Source: Pseudomonas putida NBRC 14164 (lineage in GTDB: Bacteria; Pseudomonadota; Gammaproteobacteria; Pseudomonadales; Pseudomonadaceae). From it: a DNA stretch of 64,000 bases. The stretch spans positions 3,466,501-3,530,500 of the forward strand of contig NC_021505.1 in assembly GCF_000412675.1 (NCBI RefSeq), in the 5' to 3' direction. Shown here piece after piece: positions 36,163-45,292 of this stretch. A program made the position numbers and the translations under genes. Below the pieces are notes generated by a model that saw only the letters and a list, made by a program, of their open reading frames with translations, ran no database searches and was not told where the DNA came from. Every line of letters begins with the position of its first letter. Within the stretch, counting starts at the first letter, position 1.

Positions 36163-37728
36163 TTATTGCTTCATCTTCTCTTCGATCTTCTTGTCCACGT
36201 CAGCCCGGATCTGATCGATGCTGAAACTTGCCGGACGCTGGCTCGGTGGATACTCGACGAAGGTTTGCAGGAATGCGGCTGCCTTGCGGGTACCCTGGAA
36301 GATCAAGTAATCGTTCTTGGTCATCCAATCGTAGTATTGGTCCGAGACGATATCAGCACGCTCGTAAGGGTCCATACGCAGGTTGAACATCTTGGGCACA
36401 CGCAGACAGGTGAACGGTTCGCTCCAGACTTGCAGCCCGCCGGGTGCCCGCTGCTCGCAGAACACCAGTTTCCAGTCTGCGAAGCGCATGGAAACCAGTA
36501 CACCGTCATCGTTGAAGTAATAGAACTCGTCACGCGCGCTCTTGTCGGTTTTACCCGTCAGGTAATCGAGCTGGTTATAGCCATCGAGGTGAACCTTGAA
36601 GTTCTTGCCTCCTACATCGGCGCCCTTGAGCAGTCGGTCCTTGATGCCTGTATCGCCTGCTGCTGCCAATAGTGTCGGGAACCAGTCCAGCCCCGAGAAC
36701 ATTTGGGTGGACACCGTGCCCGGCTTGACCTTGCCTGGCCAACGGATCATCGCAGGTACGCGATAGGCGCCTTCCCAGTTGGAGTTCTTTTCGTTGCGGA
36801 ACGGCGTGGTAGCTGCGTCCGGCCACGACCATTGGTTCGGTCCGTTGTCCGTGGTGTAGACCACAATGGTGTTATCGGTGATCTTCAAATCATCCAGGGT
36901 CTTGAGCAGTTTGCCTACGTCGCCGTCATGCTCGAGCATGCCATCGGCGTAATCGTTGCCGACCATGCCGCTCTGGCCTTTCATCGACTCACGCACATGG
37001 GTGAAGGCGTGCATGCGTGTTGTGTTCATCCAGACAAAGAACGGCTTGTCGGCCTTGACCTGTTTGTCGATGAAATTGATCGCTGCCTGGGTGGTTTCAT
37101 CGTCGATGGTTTCCATGCGTTTGCGAGTCAAGGCGCCGGTGTCCTCGATCTTGCCGTCCGCACTGGACTTGATCACGCCACGCGGTGAAGCGGCCTTGAT
37201 GAAGTCCGGGTCATCCTTGGGCCAGAATGGGCGCTCGGGCTCCTCCTCGGCATTGAGGTGGTAAAGGTTGCCAAAGAACTCATCGAAACCGTGGTTGGTG
37301 GGCAGGTACTCGTCGCGGTCGCCGAGGTGGTTCTTGCCGAACTGGCCGGTGGCATAACCCTGCGCCTTCAGTGCCTGGGCGATGGTTACGTCACGGGCTT
37401 GCAGGCCGACCGGCACACCTGGCATGCCGACCTTGGACAAGCCGGTGCGCAGCGGCGTCTGCCCTGTAATGAAAGAGGAGCGACCGGCGGTGCAACTGTT
37501 CTCGGCGTAATAGTCGGTGAACATCATCCCTTCCTGGCCGATGCGGTCGATGTTCGGGGTCTGGTAGCCGACCACGCCCTTGCCATAGGCGCTGATATTG
37601 GTCTGCCCGATGTCATCACCGAAAATCACCAGGATATTCGGTTTTTCTGCGGCATTTGCCGCACATACGCTCACCGCCGCCGTAGCGGCCAGGGCGAATG
37701 TGGTTAACCATCTTCTACTGGACTTCAT
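36163..37728 (-). CDS. Exported arylsulfatase
   Basis: 521 residues with a signal peptide (ending ANA-AE near 27). Metal binding starts with IFGDDIG. The formylglycine motif is C79-T-A-G-R (C-x-A-x-R type, as in aerobic sulfatases matured by a formylglycine-generating enzyme), and the following S-S-F-I-T-G-Q is conserved. Downstream ligands are visible in YTTDNGPNQWSW. It hydrolyses sulfate esters, probably in the periplasm. No maturation enzyme gene lies in the window. ATG 37728 follows GGAG; the gene is last in the run of minus-strand envelope genes. Confidence 0.93.
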   Translation of the reverse strand: MKSSRRWLTTFALAATAAVSVCAANAAEKPNILVIFGDDIGQTNISAYGKGVVGYQTPNIDRIGQEGMMFTDYYAENSCTAGRSSFITGQTPLRTGLSKVGMPGVPVGLQARDVTIAQALKAQGYATGQFGKNHLGDRDEYLPTNHGFDEFFGNLYHLNAEEEPERPFWPKDDPDFIKAASPRGVIKSSADGKIEDTGALTRKRMETIDDETTQAAINFIDKQVKADKPFFVWMNTTRMHAFTHVRESMKGQSGMVGNDYADGMLEHDGDVGKLLKTLDDLKITDNTIVVYTTDNGPNQWSWPDAATTPFRNEKNSNWEGAYRVPAMIRWPGKVKPGTVSTQMFSGLDWFPTLLAAAGDTGIKDRLLKGADVGGKNFKVHLDGYNQLDYLTGKTDKSARDEFYYFNDDGVLVSMRFADWKLVFCEQRAPGGLQVWSEPFTCLRVPKMFNLRMDPYERADIVSDQYYDWMTKNDYLIFQGTRKAAAFLQTFVEYPPSQRPASFSIDQIRADVDKKIEEKMKQ

Positions 37729-37825
37729 AAGGCGATTTCTCCGTATCACGTTTGCTGGCATGTGCCACGACTACGTGCACGATCGACCTACTGCTCGGCT
37801 GGTTCCCTGTGCCTGCGGTTCTCTT

Positions 37826-38827
37826 TCATCGAGCCTGGTTGCTTTCAAATGGGTAGATGCGCTGCCACTCGCGGGCCATGTCAACCACGGTCCAGTTCGC
37901 ACCCGTGGCGGCATCCAGCGCCTTGTCCAGGCGCCCGACCTTGCTGTCGCGGTCGTAGGCCCATTCACGCGCTGCGTCTGTATGGTGCACCAGCCCGGCA
38001 AAGCGCTTGCCGTCGCCGGCCATGGTCCACTGCAGCATTTGCAGGTCGCCATCGGAGTTGCCAAAGGCCAGGATCGGCCGGCGGCCAATATGCGCATCGA
38101 TGCTCACCGGCTTGCCTGGGCCATCATCGTTGTGCAGCAACTTGGGCAGCCGCTCGATCGACAATTTGCCGTTGTCATCAATGAAGCGCGCTTCCAGCAT
38201 GGTGCCGATCACTTGCTCGGGCGGCACCCCATACACTTCCTCGGCGAAGGCACGCATGAAGGCCACCTCGCCGCCCGAAACGATGTAGGTCCTGAAGCCG
38301 TGGGCCCGCAAGTACTGCAGAAGTTCGAGCATCGGCTGGAAGACCATCTCGGTGTACGGCCTGTGCGTGCGGGGGTGCACAGCCGTCGCCAGCCAGCGTT
38401 GGGTGTTGGCAATGAATGCCTCGGTGCTGACGCCAGCATGGGTGGCGGCCACAATTTTCAACATGCCGTCCATGCCGCTGTCACTCAGTGCCTTCTGGTC
38501 ACCTTCCAGGACTGCCTTGAACGGCTGCTGGCTGGCCCATTCCGGGTGTTGCGGTGCGAGCCTTTTGACCTCATCGAGGGCGAAAAGCACTTCGAAATAC
38601 AGGGGCTGCTCGCTCCATAGCGTGCCGTCATTGTCGAAGACGGCAATACGCTCGGCCACAGGCACATAATCTTTGCTGCCCTCGGTGGTCACGGCGCCGA
38701 CGAAGGCTTCGATGGCTTGCCGTGAGGGGCCATCGCGCCAGGACGGCAGCGGGTTCGCGGCCTGCACCGCCAAAGGCAACACCAGCAACAAGGTCAACCA
38801 CCAGCGCGTGCGGTAAAGGTCGAGCAT
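37826..38827 (-). CDS. Exported HAD-family phosphatase
   Basis: 333 residues with a signal peptide (MLDLYRTRWWLTLLLVLPLAVQA). HAD motifs: VFDNDGTLW (nucleophile Asp), IVSGG (motif II) and LAFGNSDGDLQML (motif IV). The large helical insert between motifs I and II is a cap domain. It acts outside the cytosol on an unknown phosphate ester. It lies between batD (45 bases upstream) and the arylsulfatase (97 bases downstream), so phosphate-ester and sulfate-ester hydrolysis are encoded side by side. Confidence 0.9.
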   Translation of the reverse strand: MLDLYRTRWWLTLLLVLPLAVQAANPLPSWRDGPSRQAIEAFVGAVTTEGSKDYVPVAERIAVFDNDGTLWSEQPLYFEVLFALDEVKRLAPQHPEWASQQPFKAVLEGDQKALSDSGMDGMLKIVAATHAGVSTEAFIANTQRWLATAVHPRTHRPYTEMVFQPMLELLQYLRAHGFRTYIVSGGEVAFMRAFAEEVYGVPPEQVIGTMLEARFIDDNGKLSIERLPKLLHNDDGPGKPVSIDAHIGRRPILAFGNSDGDLQMLQWTMAGDGKRFAGLVHHTDAAREWAYDRDSKVGRLDKALDAATGANWTVVDMAREWQRIYPFESNQAR

Positions 38828-38872
38828 GAAGTATCCCTCCTCTGTGCTGCCTATCCACTTCAGGCAAAAGAC

Positions 38873-40177
38873 TCAGGGGTTGAGTGGTTTCAAGCCTTGA
38901 GGGTGACTGACCTGCCGTGTGCTCACTGCCGCTCGCCGCAGCGCGGGCAGCACCGGCTTCAATGACGGCGGGGCCAGGCGCACGTCATCGCTGTTGGCGT
39001 AACGGTTCTGGAGCCAGTCTAGTAGACGTATTCGCAATGAGGGCGGTAAAGCGCAGGAAAATTCCGACACCGTGCGATGCCCGGTAACCCGCCGGATCCA
39101 CAGGTATAGCCCGTCGAGCTGGGGTGGGTCTTGCGCAAGTTGTGCCCGCGCCTGCCGCCAGGCATGGTCGGCAGACTGCAAGCGCGACGCACGTCGTGCG
39201 GCTCGCCAGCCTTTCAAGTACCGCCACAGCGCCTGCATCCACGGCCGCGCAAGGTAAATCAGCCCTGCGCCCAGCATTAGCAAGCCGGCCGCCCACAACC
39301 CGTTATCGGGTAGGCGCAACTGCGCCTGACGGCCGAGCGCGCGCAGGTCCTGGTCGATGGAAAACGGTGCCTTGTAGCCCCCGTCGATGACATCGACGTC
39401 TATCGAGGGCAACGTTGCTTGCCTGGCCTCCCCGGTCGCCGCGTCCCACCACTGCAGTTCGATCGAGGGCAGCTGGTAACGTCCGGCGGCCGATACCACA
39501 TAGCTGACACTGTCCTCGCGCTGGCCACCGATAGAGCCCCCACGGCCATCACTGAGGGGCGCGACACGGGGTGTCTGCACGTAGCGTTTAAGGCCTTCGA
39601 TTTCAACCAGCGGGGGCGGCGGTATCAGCATCGCCTGCGCACCTTCGGCGCGGGTGAGCACGTGGCGGGTTACGCTATCCCCTGCCCGCAGCGGCGAATG
39701 CGACAGCGCTGTTCGTTGCTCAAGGCTGACCTCTCGCGCCACCAGGCGGTGCGCGGACGCATCGCCGGCCAAGGGCTTGGCAACAAATGACAGCGGCTCG
39801 CTGGCGAGCGTGACCGGGGCATCTGCCTGGCCGGGGAACACCTGAAAAGTTTGCGCAGGGAGTGTAAAGGTCTGGGCGGTTTGCGGGGTGATCTGGTAGG
39901 TGTAGCGCAGCCCGAAGAAGGTCTTGCCGTCGAGTCGTTCATTCAGGTGCTGCGCTTCACCGCTCGGTGCACTCACCGTAGCACCCGGCAATTCGATGAC
40001 CGGCAACACGGCCGGCTGAGTGAACCAGGTATCGACCAACAGGTCGACCTGCAACTCCAGCGTTGCGCCCGCCACCGTGTCACCAGCCGGCAGCAAACGC
40101 GCCTGCACACGTGCCTCGGGTGCTGCCACCGCGAGCAGGGGAAGGTAAAGCGCTAGCAGCAACAGCAGGCGATTCAT
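38873..40177 (-). CDS. BatD-like aerotolerance protein
   Basis: 434 residues: a signal peptide (ending AVA-AP), a periplasmic beta-rich region, one membrane helix near residue 300 (GLWAAGLLMLGAGLIYLA), and a cytosolic helical tail. BatD proteins work with the VWA proteins BatA and BatB as a membrane complex linked to MoxR AAA+ chaperones. The start overlaps the stop of the VWA-TPR gene by one base (TGATG), and the whole bat set runs in one direction. Confidence 0.88.
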   Translation of the reverse strand: MNRLLLLLALYLPLLAVAAPEARVQARLLPAGDTVAGATLELQVDLLVDTWFTQPAVLPVIELPGATVSAPSGEAQHLNERLDGKTFFGLRYTYQITPQTAQTFTLPAQTFQVFPGQADAPVTLASEPLSFVAKPLAGDASAHRLVAREVSLEQRTALSHSPLRAGDSVTRHVLTRAEGAQAMLIPPPPLVEIEGLKRYVQTPRVAPLSDGRGGSIGGQREDSVSYVVSAAGRYQLPSIELQWWDAATGEARQATLPSIDVDVIDGGYKAPFSIDQDLRALGRQAQLRLPDNGLWAAGLLMLGAGLIYLARPWMQALWRYLKGWRAARRASRLQSADHAWRQARAQLAQDPPQLDGLYLWIRRVTGHRTVSEFSCALPPSLRIRLLDWLQNRYANSDDVRLAPPSLKPVLPALRRAAVSTRQVSHPQGLKPLNP

Positions 40178-41772
40178 CAGCTGCCCTCCCCTGTTTGCCG
40201 TGAGGCATCCTGAAGCAGGAACTTGCGCCTGAGGAACTGCGCCGGCGACGTTGTCAGGTTATCCAGCCAGAGCTGGTCCGAAGCGGCTTGGGGCGTTTGC
40301 TGCTGCTTCTGCGTGGCGCCTTTGGAGGGCGTCTGGTCCTCTACCACCTTGTCGGCCTTCTCGTCCGGTGTGCCTGCCTTCTGCTGGTCTTCGTAGTCTT
40401 TGAGCAGTGCCTGTGCCAACGCCAGGTTGGCACTGGCCTCGGGAAATGCCGGCTGCCGTTTCAAGGCCTGTTGATAGGCTTGGACCGCCTGGGGAAACTT
40501 GAACTGGCGCACATAGATATTCCCCCGGTAGAAAAAGGCCTGGGCGGTATCGAGCTTGCCCAGGCTGACCAGGGCAACGTCGTAGTCGGCGGCGACATAG
40601 GCTGCCAGGCCTTTCCAGTACGGGTCGTTGAAATTCGCCGCGGCCTGTGGGTAGTGGCCGTGCTCAAAGGCCCAACGGCCCTGTTGGTCAGGCGTGAAGA
40701 ACGCGTCGGCAACAGGCCCCGCACGCGCCATCTGCGGCTGCGCGCCCAGCAGCACCGTCACCAGTATGGTGGCCATCCAGTGCACCTTCCAGCCTCGGCG
40801 CAGGCATAACAGCGCGATCAGCGCCAGCGGCCAGCACAGCCAGTAACCGGCGTCCTTCCAGTGCACCTGCTGGGGGTCGCCCTGGGCTGCCTGAAAATGC
40901 TGTTGTGCATGCAATTCGATCCAGTCCAGGTCGTCGTCGTTCAGGGTCAAGCTGCCCAGCGGGCCATTGACGGCTTTGGCCAATTGCCTCAAGCCCTGCT
41001 GATCGAAGTCCGCCTGTAGTGGGCGCCCCTCGGCATCGACGCGGGGACGGCCCTTGGCATCGTGCACGACTCCGCTGTCGTGGCTGCCGACTGCCAGCAC
41101 CATCACCTGCAGGTCGCTGCCTTTGAGCCGACTCGCCAGTGCCGGCAGCTGCCCGGCATCGGCGCCATCGGTCAGCAGTACAAGCGTGCCGGGCACCTGC
41201 TCGGCAGCGAGCAAGCGTTTAGCGACTTCGATCACGCCCACCACGTCCTTGCCGGGTTTGGCGATCAGATCGGTGGTCAGCGCTTGCAAAAACGTGTCGA
41301 GCAGTTGCGGGTCCTGCGTGGCGGGCAGCACCAGGTGTGCACTGCCGGCATACACGATCAGCGCCGTACGTGCCCCTGCGCGGCGCATCACCAGGTCGTG
41401 CAACGTATGCTTCGCGGCCTGCAGGCGAGACGGGGGCACGTCGTCGGCATCCATCGACGGCGACAGGTCCAGCGCCAGGATCAATGGCGCCCGGTTGTCA
41501 ACGAACGCCGGGATGTCGCGCTGCCAAGTCGGCCCGGCAGCGGCCAGGGCCCCCAGGCCGAGCAGTGCCGCCAGAAGGTGAGCGGGCCGCAGACGCTGTT
41601 GCGCCTCGGGGGTAACGAGCAGGTGCTCGACCAGATGCGGAGCGATCACGCCGTGCAATTGCCGCTTCAGGTCATGCCGCCGCTGCCAGGCCCAAGGCAG
41701 CAGCACGGCCGGGAGCCACAGCAACAACCAGTAAGGGCGCAACAGATGCAAGGCGCTGAGGTCGATATCCAT
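40177..41772 (-). CDS. BatB/BatC fusion: VWA domain plus TPRs
   Basis: 531 residues. Two N-terminal helices are followed by a VWA domain with the MIDAS motif ALDLSPSMDADD near residue 100. A third helix lies near 330, and then TPR repeats (QAFFYRGNIYVRQFKFPQAVQAYQQALKRQPAFPEAS) and a Gln/Lys-rich tail. In Bacteroides-type operons BatB and BatC are separate; here they are one polypeptide. It abuts batA (stop and start adjacent) and overlaps batD by one base, so the products should form one complex. Confidence 0.9.
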   Translation of the reverse strand: MDIDLSALHLLRPYWLLLWLPAVLLPWAWQRRHDLKRQLHGVIAPHLVEHLLVTPEAQQRLRPAHLLAALLGLGALAAAGPTWQRDIPAFVDNRAPLILALDLSPSMDADDVPPSRLQAAKHTLHDLVMRRAGARTALIVYAGSAHLVLPATQDPQLLDTFLQALTTDLIAKPGKDVVGVIEVAKRLLAAEQVPGTLVLLTDGADAGQLPALASRLKGSDLQVMVLAVGSHDSGVVHDAKGRPRVDAEGRPLQADFDQQGLRQLAKAVNGPLGSLTLNDDDLDWIELHAQQHFQAAQGDPQQVHWKDAGYWLCWPLALIALLCLRRGWKVHWMATILVTVLLGAQPQMARAGPVADAFFTPDQQGRWAFEHGHYPQAAANFNDPYWKGLAAYVAADYDVALVSLGKLDTAQAFFYRGNIYVRQFKFPQAVQAYQQALKRQPAFPEASANLALAQALLKDYEDQQKAGTPDEKADKVVEDQTPSKGATQKQQQTPQAASDQLWLDNLTTSPAQFLRRKFLLQDASRQTGEGS

Positions 41773-42765
41773 TCACCGCCTCCCCTGCGCTGACTGCACG
41801 CCCAACGTGCCGGTGATGGCGGCCAGGCTATGCCCCACGGCCAGCAACAGCAGGGCAGCACCCAGTGGCCACCAGAACAGGTCACGCTTGGGCTGATGGC
41901 TGAAGGTCTTGACGCGGTGCGGGGTGATCCGGTCGAGCGTTGCATACACCTGCGCCAACGCGCCCCGGTCATCGGCGCGGAAGAACCTGCCACCGGTGGT
42001 GCGCGCGATACGCTCAAGCGCCTGCAAATCGACCTTGTCTTCGCCGCTGGCCTGGGGATCTCCGATACCAATGGTATGTACCACGATACCCCGTTCACTG
42101 GCCAAGGCCGCCGCGTGCGCGGGTGTGATGGCGCTGCCGGTATCATTGCCGTCGCTCAGCAGCACCATCACCTTCTCCTGCTCCTTGGCCTGGTCCAGCA
42201 GCTTGATGCCAAGGCCAAGGGCGTCGCCTATGGCGGTGTTCGGACCGGCCATGCCCACACCGACTTCATCGAGCAGCAGCGAGAGGCTGGCGTGATCGAG
42301 GGTCAGGGGCGACTGTGGGTAGGCACCCGTGCCGAACACGATCAGGCCAATGCGGTCTTGCTTGCGCTGAGCGATGAAGTCACGCACTACCTCTTTCACC
42401 GCGCTCAATCGGTCCATCTGGCGGCCATTGGCGTCGGTAAAGTCGGTGGCCTGCATGGACTGCGAAATGTCGATCGCCAGCAACATGTCACGGATAGGCT
42501 GCTCACGCTCGATGGGCTTTTCCACCAGCACGGGCCGCGCACAGGCTGCCACCAGAAGCCCCCATACCAGGAGGTTCAAGAGCACTTGCCAGCGCCCCCC
42601 CGACGCTGGCGAAGTGCCCGGCAGCTGATTCACCGCGCGGCTCATGGCGAAGAAAAATGGCACCCGCAGCGCGCTGCGCGCCTCGTGGTAAGGCCGCATG
42701 AAGCGGCGAACGACCCAAGGCAAGGGCAGCACCAGGAATACCCACAGGTAATCAAACTGCCACAT
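41773..42765 (-). CDS. BatA-like VWA membrane protein
   Basis: 330 residues: an N-terminal helix (FDYLWVFLVLPLPWVV), a second helix near 60, a VWA domain with MIDAS AIDISQSMQATD near residue 95, and a C-terminal helix (LFWWPLGAALLLLAVGHSL). ATG 42765 lies inside the end of the DUF4381 gene (14-base overlap), with GAGG upstream. The longer open frame upstream is only the shadow of that gene. It should present a metal-dependent binding face on the cytosolic or periplasmic side of the inner membrane. Confidence 0.9.
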   Translation of the reverse strand: MWQFDYLWVFLVLPLPWVVRRFMRPYHEARSALRVPFFFAMSRAVNQLPGTSPASGGRWQVLLNLLVWGLLVAACARPVLVEKPIEREQPIRDMLLAIDISQSMQATDFTDANGRQMDRLSAVKEVVRDFIAQRKQDRIGLIVFGTGAYPQSPLTLDHASLSLLLDEVGVGMAGPNTAIGDALGLGIKLLDQAKEQEKVMVLLSDGNDTGSAITPAHAAALASERGIVVHTIGIGDPQASGEDKVDLQALERIARTTGGRFFRADDRGALAQVYATLDRITPHRVKTFSHQPKRDLFWWPLGAALLLLAVGHSLAAITGTLGVQSAQGRR

Positions 42766-43261
42766 GATGGGCCTCGATCCAGCGTCTGCACGTGCGTACC
42801 AGGGTGCGCAACTGCGGCTCGTCGATCGCCTGCACCTGCAGGTCAGGCGCGTAAGCCAGCGTGTGCAGTTGCGCGGCGAACTGCCCAGGCAACGCAAAGC
42901 GTGCCCGATGCTGCAGAAACACCTGCCATTGCGGGCCTGACAAACTGTGTACCGCAGGTGCGTCGGGCATGGAAAGCGCTACGCGCTTGAGCAGTTCTGG
43001 CAACTCACGCAGCGCTGGCAGGCGCTGTTCGGGATGGGCCAGCGCAGCCACAAGGGTATCGAGCCGCGACAGCGCCTCGCGCCGATAACGGTTGCGCTGC
43101 CAGCGCCGCCAGGCACACAGGGCATAGGCGAGCCCGGCCAGTAACACGACTGCCAGCACTACTGCCCAGCCCCAGGTTTGCGGGGCATAACTGAACGGAG
43201 GTACCGGCAACGGCAGCTCCTTGAGCTGGTCGATGGCGGCAGGCGACGGCCGGGCACTCAT
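42752..43261 (-). CDS. DUF4381 membrane protein
   Basis: 169 residues with one helix (WGWAVVLAVVLLAGLAYAL), a preceding proline-rich PLPVPPFSYAP segment, and a basic cytosolic part. It matches the DUF4381 proteins that regularly sit between DUF58 and the BatA-type VWA gene. The start overlaps the DUF58 stop as ATGA and the end overlaps batA, so stoichiometric translation with both is likely. Function unknown beyond membership in the MoxR-Bat complex. Confidence 0.88.
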   Translation of the reverse strand: MSARPSPAAIDQLKELPLPVPPFSYAPQTWGWAVVLAVVLLAGLAYALCAWRRWQRNRYRREALSRLDTLVAALAHPEQRLPALRELPELLKRVALSMPDAPAVHSLSGPQWQVFLQHRARFALPGQFAAQLHTLAYAPDLQVQAIDEPQLRTLVRTCRRWIEAHHVAV

Positions 43262-44199
43262 CGGGCAGTACCGCCAAGCCGCCCCAGTTCCCGCTGCACC
43301 TGCCCCAGCACCTCGTCGCCGGTGCTGATCATCATCAAGGGTATCTGGCTGCGACGCAGCAGCTGGGCTACTTCCTGCAGGCGCCCGGAGAGGAACTCGC
43401 CCAACGGCCGGTGCACCTGCCGCCGACCGACTTCCAGTTCGATCTGCATCTCACCCTGCGTCACGCTCAAGCGGCCCTTGTCAGGCACATCCAGCGCAAT
43501 GGGGTCGTACACCTGCATGGCAATCACATCATTGTGCGCGCTCAGTTGGCGCAACAGCTTCAAGGTCTGCTCCGTCACCCCGGCAAAGTCACTGATGATG
43601 CACACCAGCGCATCATGCCCGGCCAGGCCGATGGCAGCGCGCAGCATCGCGTCCAGTTGCCCCTCTTGCTCGCTGTCCGGCCCTGCCGCACTGAGGCGGT
43701 TGTTGCTGTGCACAACGGCCGCGCACAGCGCCTGCACCCGTGCCCGGCTGCGCAACGGCTTGATGTGCACCACCTGCTCATCGTCGAGCACCAGCCCGCC
43801 CACCCGATCACCGGCCTGCAGGGCGATCCATGCCGACAACGCGGCAAGCTCGGCAGCGGTGACCGACTTGAAACTGCGCCTGGAGCCGAAGTACATGTTC
43901 ATGCGCTGATCGACCAGCAGCAGCGTTGGCCGGTCGCGCTCTTCGGTGAAGGTGCGCACGAACGGCTTGCCATAGCGCAACGAAGCGCGCCAGTCGAGGT
44001 GGCGCAGATCATCGCCGGGGATGTAACGGCGCAGCTCGTCGAAACTCAAGCCCCGGCCCCGCAGGCGGGAGGCATGATTGCCCGCCAGGATGCTCGCCAG
44101 CGGCTGATGCGCCAGAAAACTCAAACCTCGCACGCGGTGTTCGAAGGCCATCAGCTGGCTCAGCGAGGCGTAGACGAAACCGTCCTGGGTCGGTTGCAT
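43258..44199 (-). CDS. DUF58 protein
   Basis: 313 residues. The DUF58 signature is complete: RRYIPGDDLRHLDWRASLRYGKPFVRTFTEERD, then a VWA-like core (TLLLVDQRMNMYFGS). No membrane segment is evident, in contrast to larger DUF58 proteins. It follows moxR by 13 bases. DUF58 proteins bind the MoxR ATPase and are thought to hand clients to the VWA partners. Confidence 0.93.
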   Translation of the reverse strand: MQPTQDGFVYASLSQLMAFEHRVRGLSFLAHQPLASILAGNHASRLRGRGLSFDELRRYIPGDDLRHLDWRASLRYGKPFVRTFTEERDRPTLLLVDQRMNMYFGSRRSFKSVTAAELAALSAWIALQAGDRVGGLVLDDEQVVHIKPLRSRARVQALCAAVVHSNNRLSAAGPDSEQEGQLDAMLRAAIGLAGHDALVCIISDFAGVTEQTLKLLRQLSAHNDVIAMQVYDPIALDVPDKGRLSVTQGEMQIELEVGRRQVHRPLGEFLSGRLQEVAQLLRRSQIPLMMISTGDEVLGQVQRELGRLGGTAR

Positions 44200-44212
44200 G
44201 GGCTCGCTCCGC

Positions 44213-45187
44213 TCAGGCCGGGATGGCGACGTTGTCCAGCAGCCGGTCGATCACCTGGTCGGCCCCGATGCCATCGGCGACCGCGTCGTAGGAGAGCTGC
44301 AGGCGATGGCGCAATACCGGGTGGATAACCGCACGAACATCGTCTGGGGTGACAAAGGCCTGCCCGGCAAGCCACGCGTGGGCGCGCGCCACCTTGTCCA
44401 GGCTGATACCGCCACGCGGGCTGGCACCGATCTTGATCCAGCGACCGAGGTCTGCGTCGTGCTCCGCCGGGTGGCGCGTGGCGTTGATCAAATCGATCAG
44501 GTAACGGTCGATCGCAGGCGATACCGCGATGCCGGCGATCGCGCTGCGGGCAGCGAACACCACCTCCTGGGCCAGGCGCTCAGGTGCAGCGTGCGGATGT
44601 CCGGCTTGCTGTTCCTCATCGCGCACCAGGCGCAACACCTGGGTTTCATCCTCGACCTTGGGGTAGTCCAGTTGCAGCTTCATCAGGAACCGGTCCATCT
44701 GCGCCTCGGGCAATGGGTAAGTACCCTCTTGCTCGATGGGGTTCTGGGTCGCCAGCACCATGAACAGGCCCGACATCGGGTAGCTCTGGCCGGCCACGGT
44801 AATCTGGCGTTCTTCCATGGCTTCGAGCAGAGCCGCCTGAACCTTGGCCGGGGCGCGGTTGATCTCGTCGGCCAGAATCACGTTGCCGAACAGCGGCCCG
44901 GGTTGAAACTTGATCTCGTTCCCCTGCGCTGTCTGCTGGAGGATTTCGCCGCCGGTGATGTCCGATGGCAACAGGTCAGGGGTGAACTGGATGCGCCGCA
45001 TGCTGGCTTCCAGATGGGTGGCCAACGCCTTGACCGTGCGCGTCTTCGCCAGCCCTGGCAGGCTCTCCAGCAAGACGTGACCATTGGCCAGCAAGCCAAG
45101 TATCACATGGCGAATGGTTTCGGCCTGGCCCAGCACGCTCTGCGCCACACGGGCTTCGAGCGCGGCGATCTGCTCGCGTATATCCAC
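44213..45187 (-). CDS. MoxR-family AAA+ ATPase, GTG start
   Basis: 324 residues. The Walker A region reads LESLPGLAKTRT, Walker B reads VILADEINRA, sensor 1 lies in LATQNPIEQEGTYPLPEAQMDRF, and sensor 2 in the C-terminal lid (GASPRGGI). MoxR proteins act as chaperones that activate or assemble complexes with VWA partners. The start is a GTG (45187) 5-6 bases after AGGAA; no ATG gives the family N-terminus. It is first gene of the bat set, 105 bases after the multiheme cytochrome gene. Confidence 0.95.
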   Translation of the reverse strand: MDIREQIAALEARVAQSVLGQAETIRHVILGLLANGHVLLESLPGLAKTRTVKALATHLEASMRRIQFTPDLLPSDITGGEILQQTAQGNEIKFQPGPLFGNVILADEINRAPAKVQAALLEAMEERQITVAGQSYPMSGLFMVLATQNPIEQEGTYPLPEAQMDRFLMKLQLDYPKVEDETQVLRLVRDEEQQAGHPHAAPERLAQEVVFAARSAIAGIAVSPAIDRYLIDLINATRHPAEHDADLGRWIKIGASPRGGISLDKVARAHAWLAGQAFVTPDDVRAVIHPVLRHRLQLSYDAVADGIGADQVIDRLLDNVAIPA

Positions 45188-45292
45188 TGTCCGTTCCTAG
45201 TCAGTCGGGGCATCGACAGGAGGCCCCACGGATGTTCGCAACTGCACAAAGGCGACGAGGTAAATCTAGTCGCTCGCCGCGTGCTCGCCACC

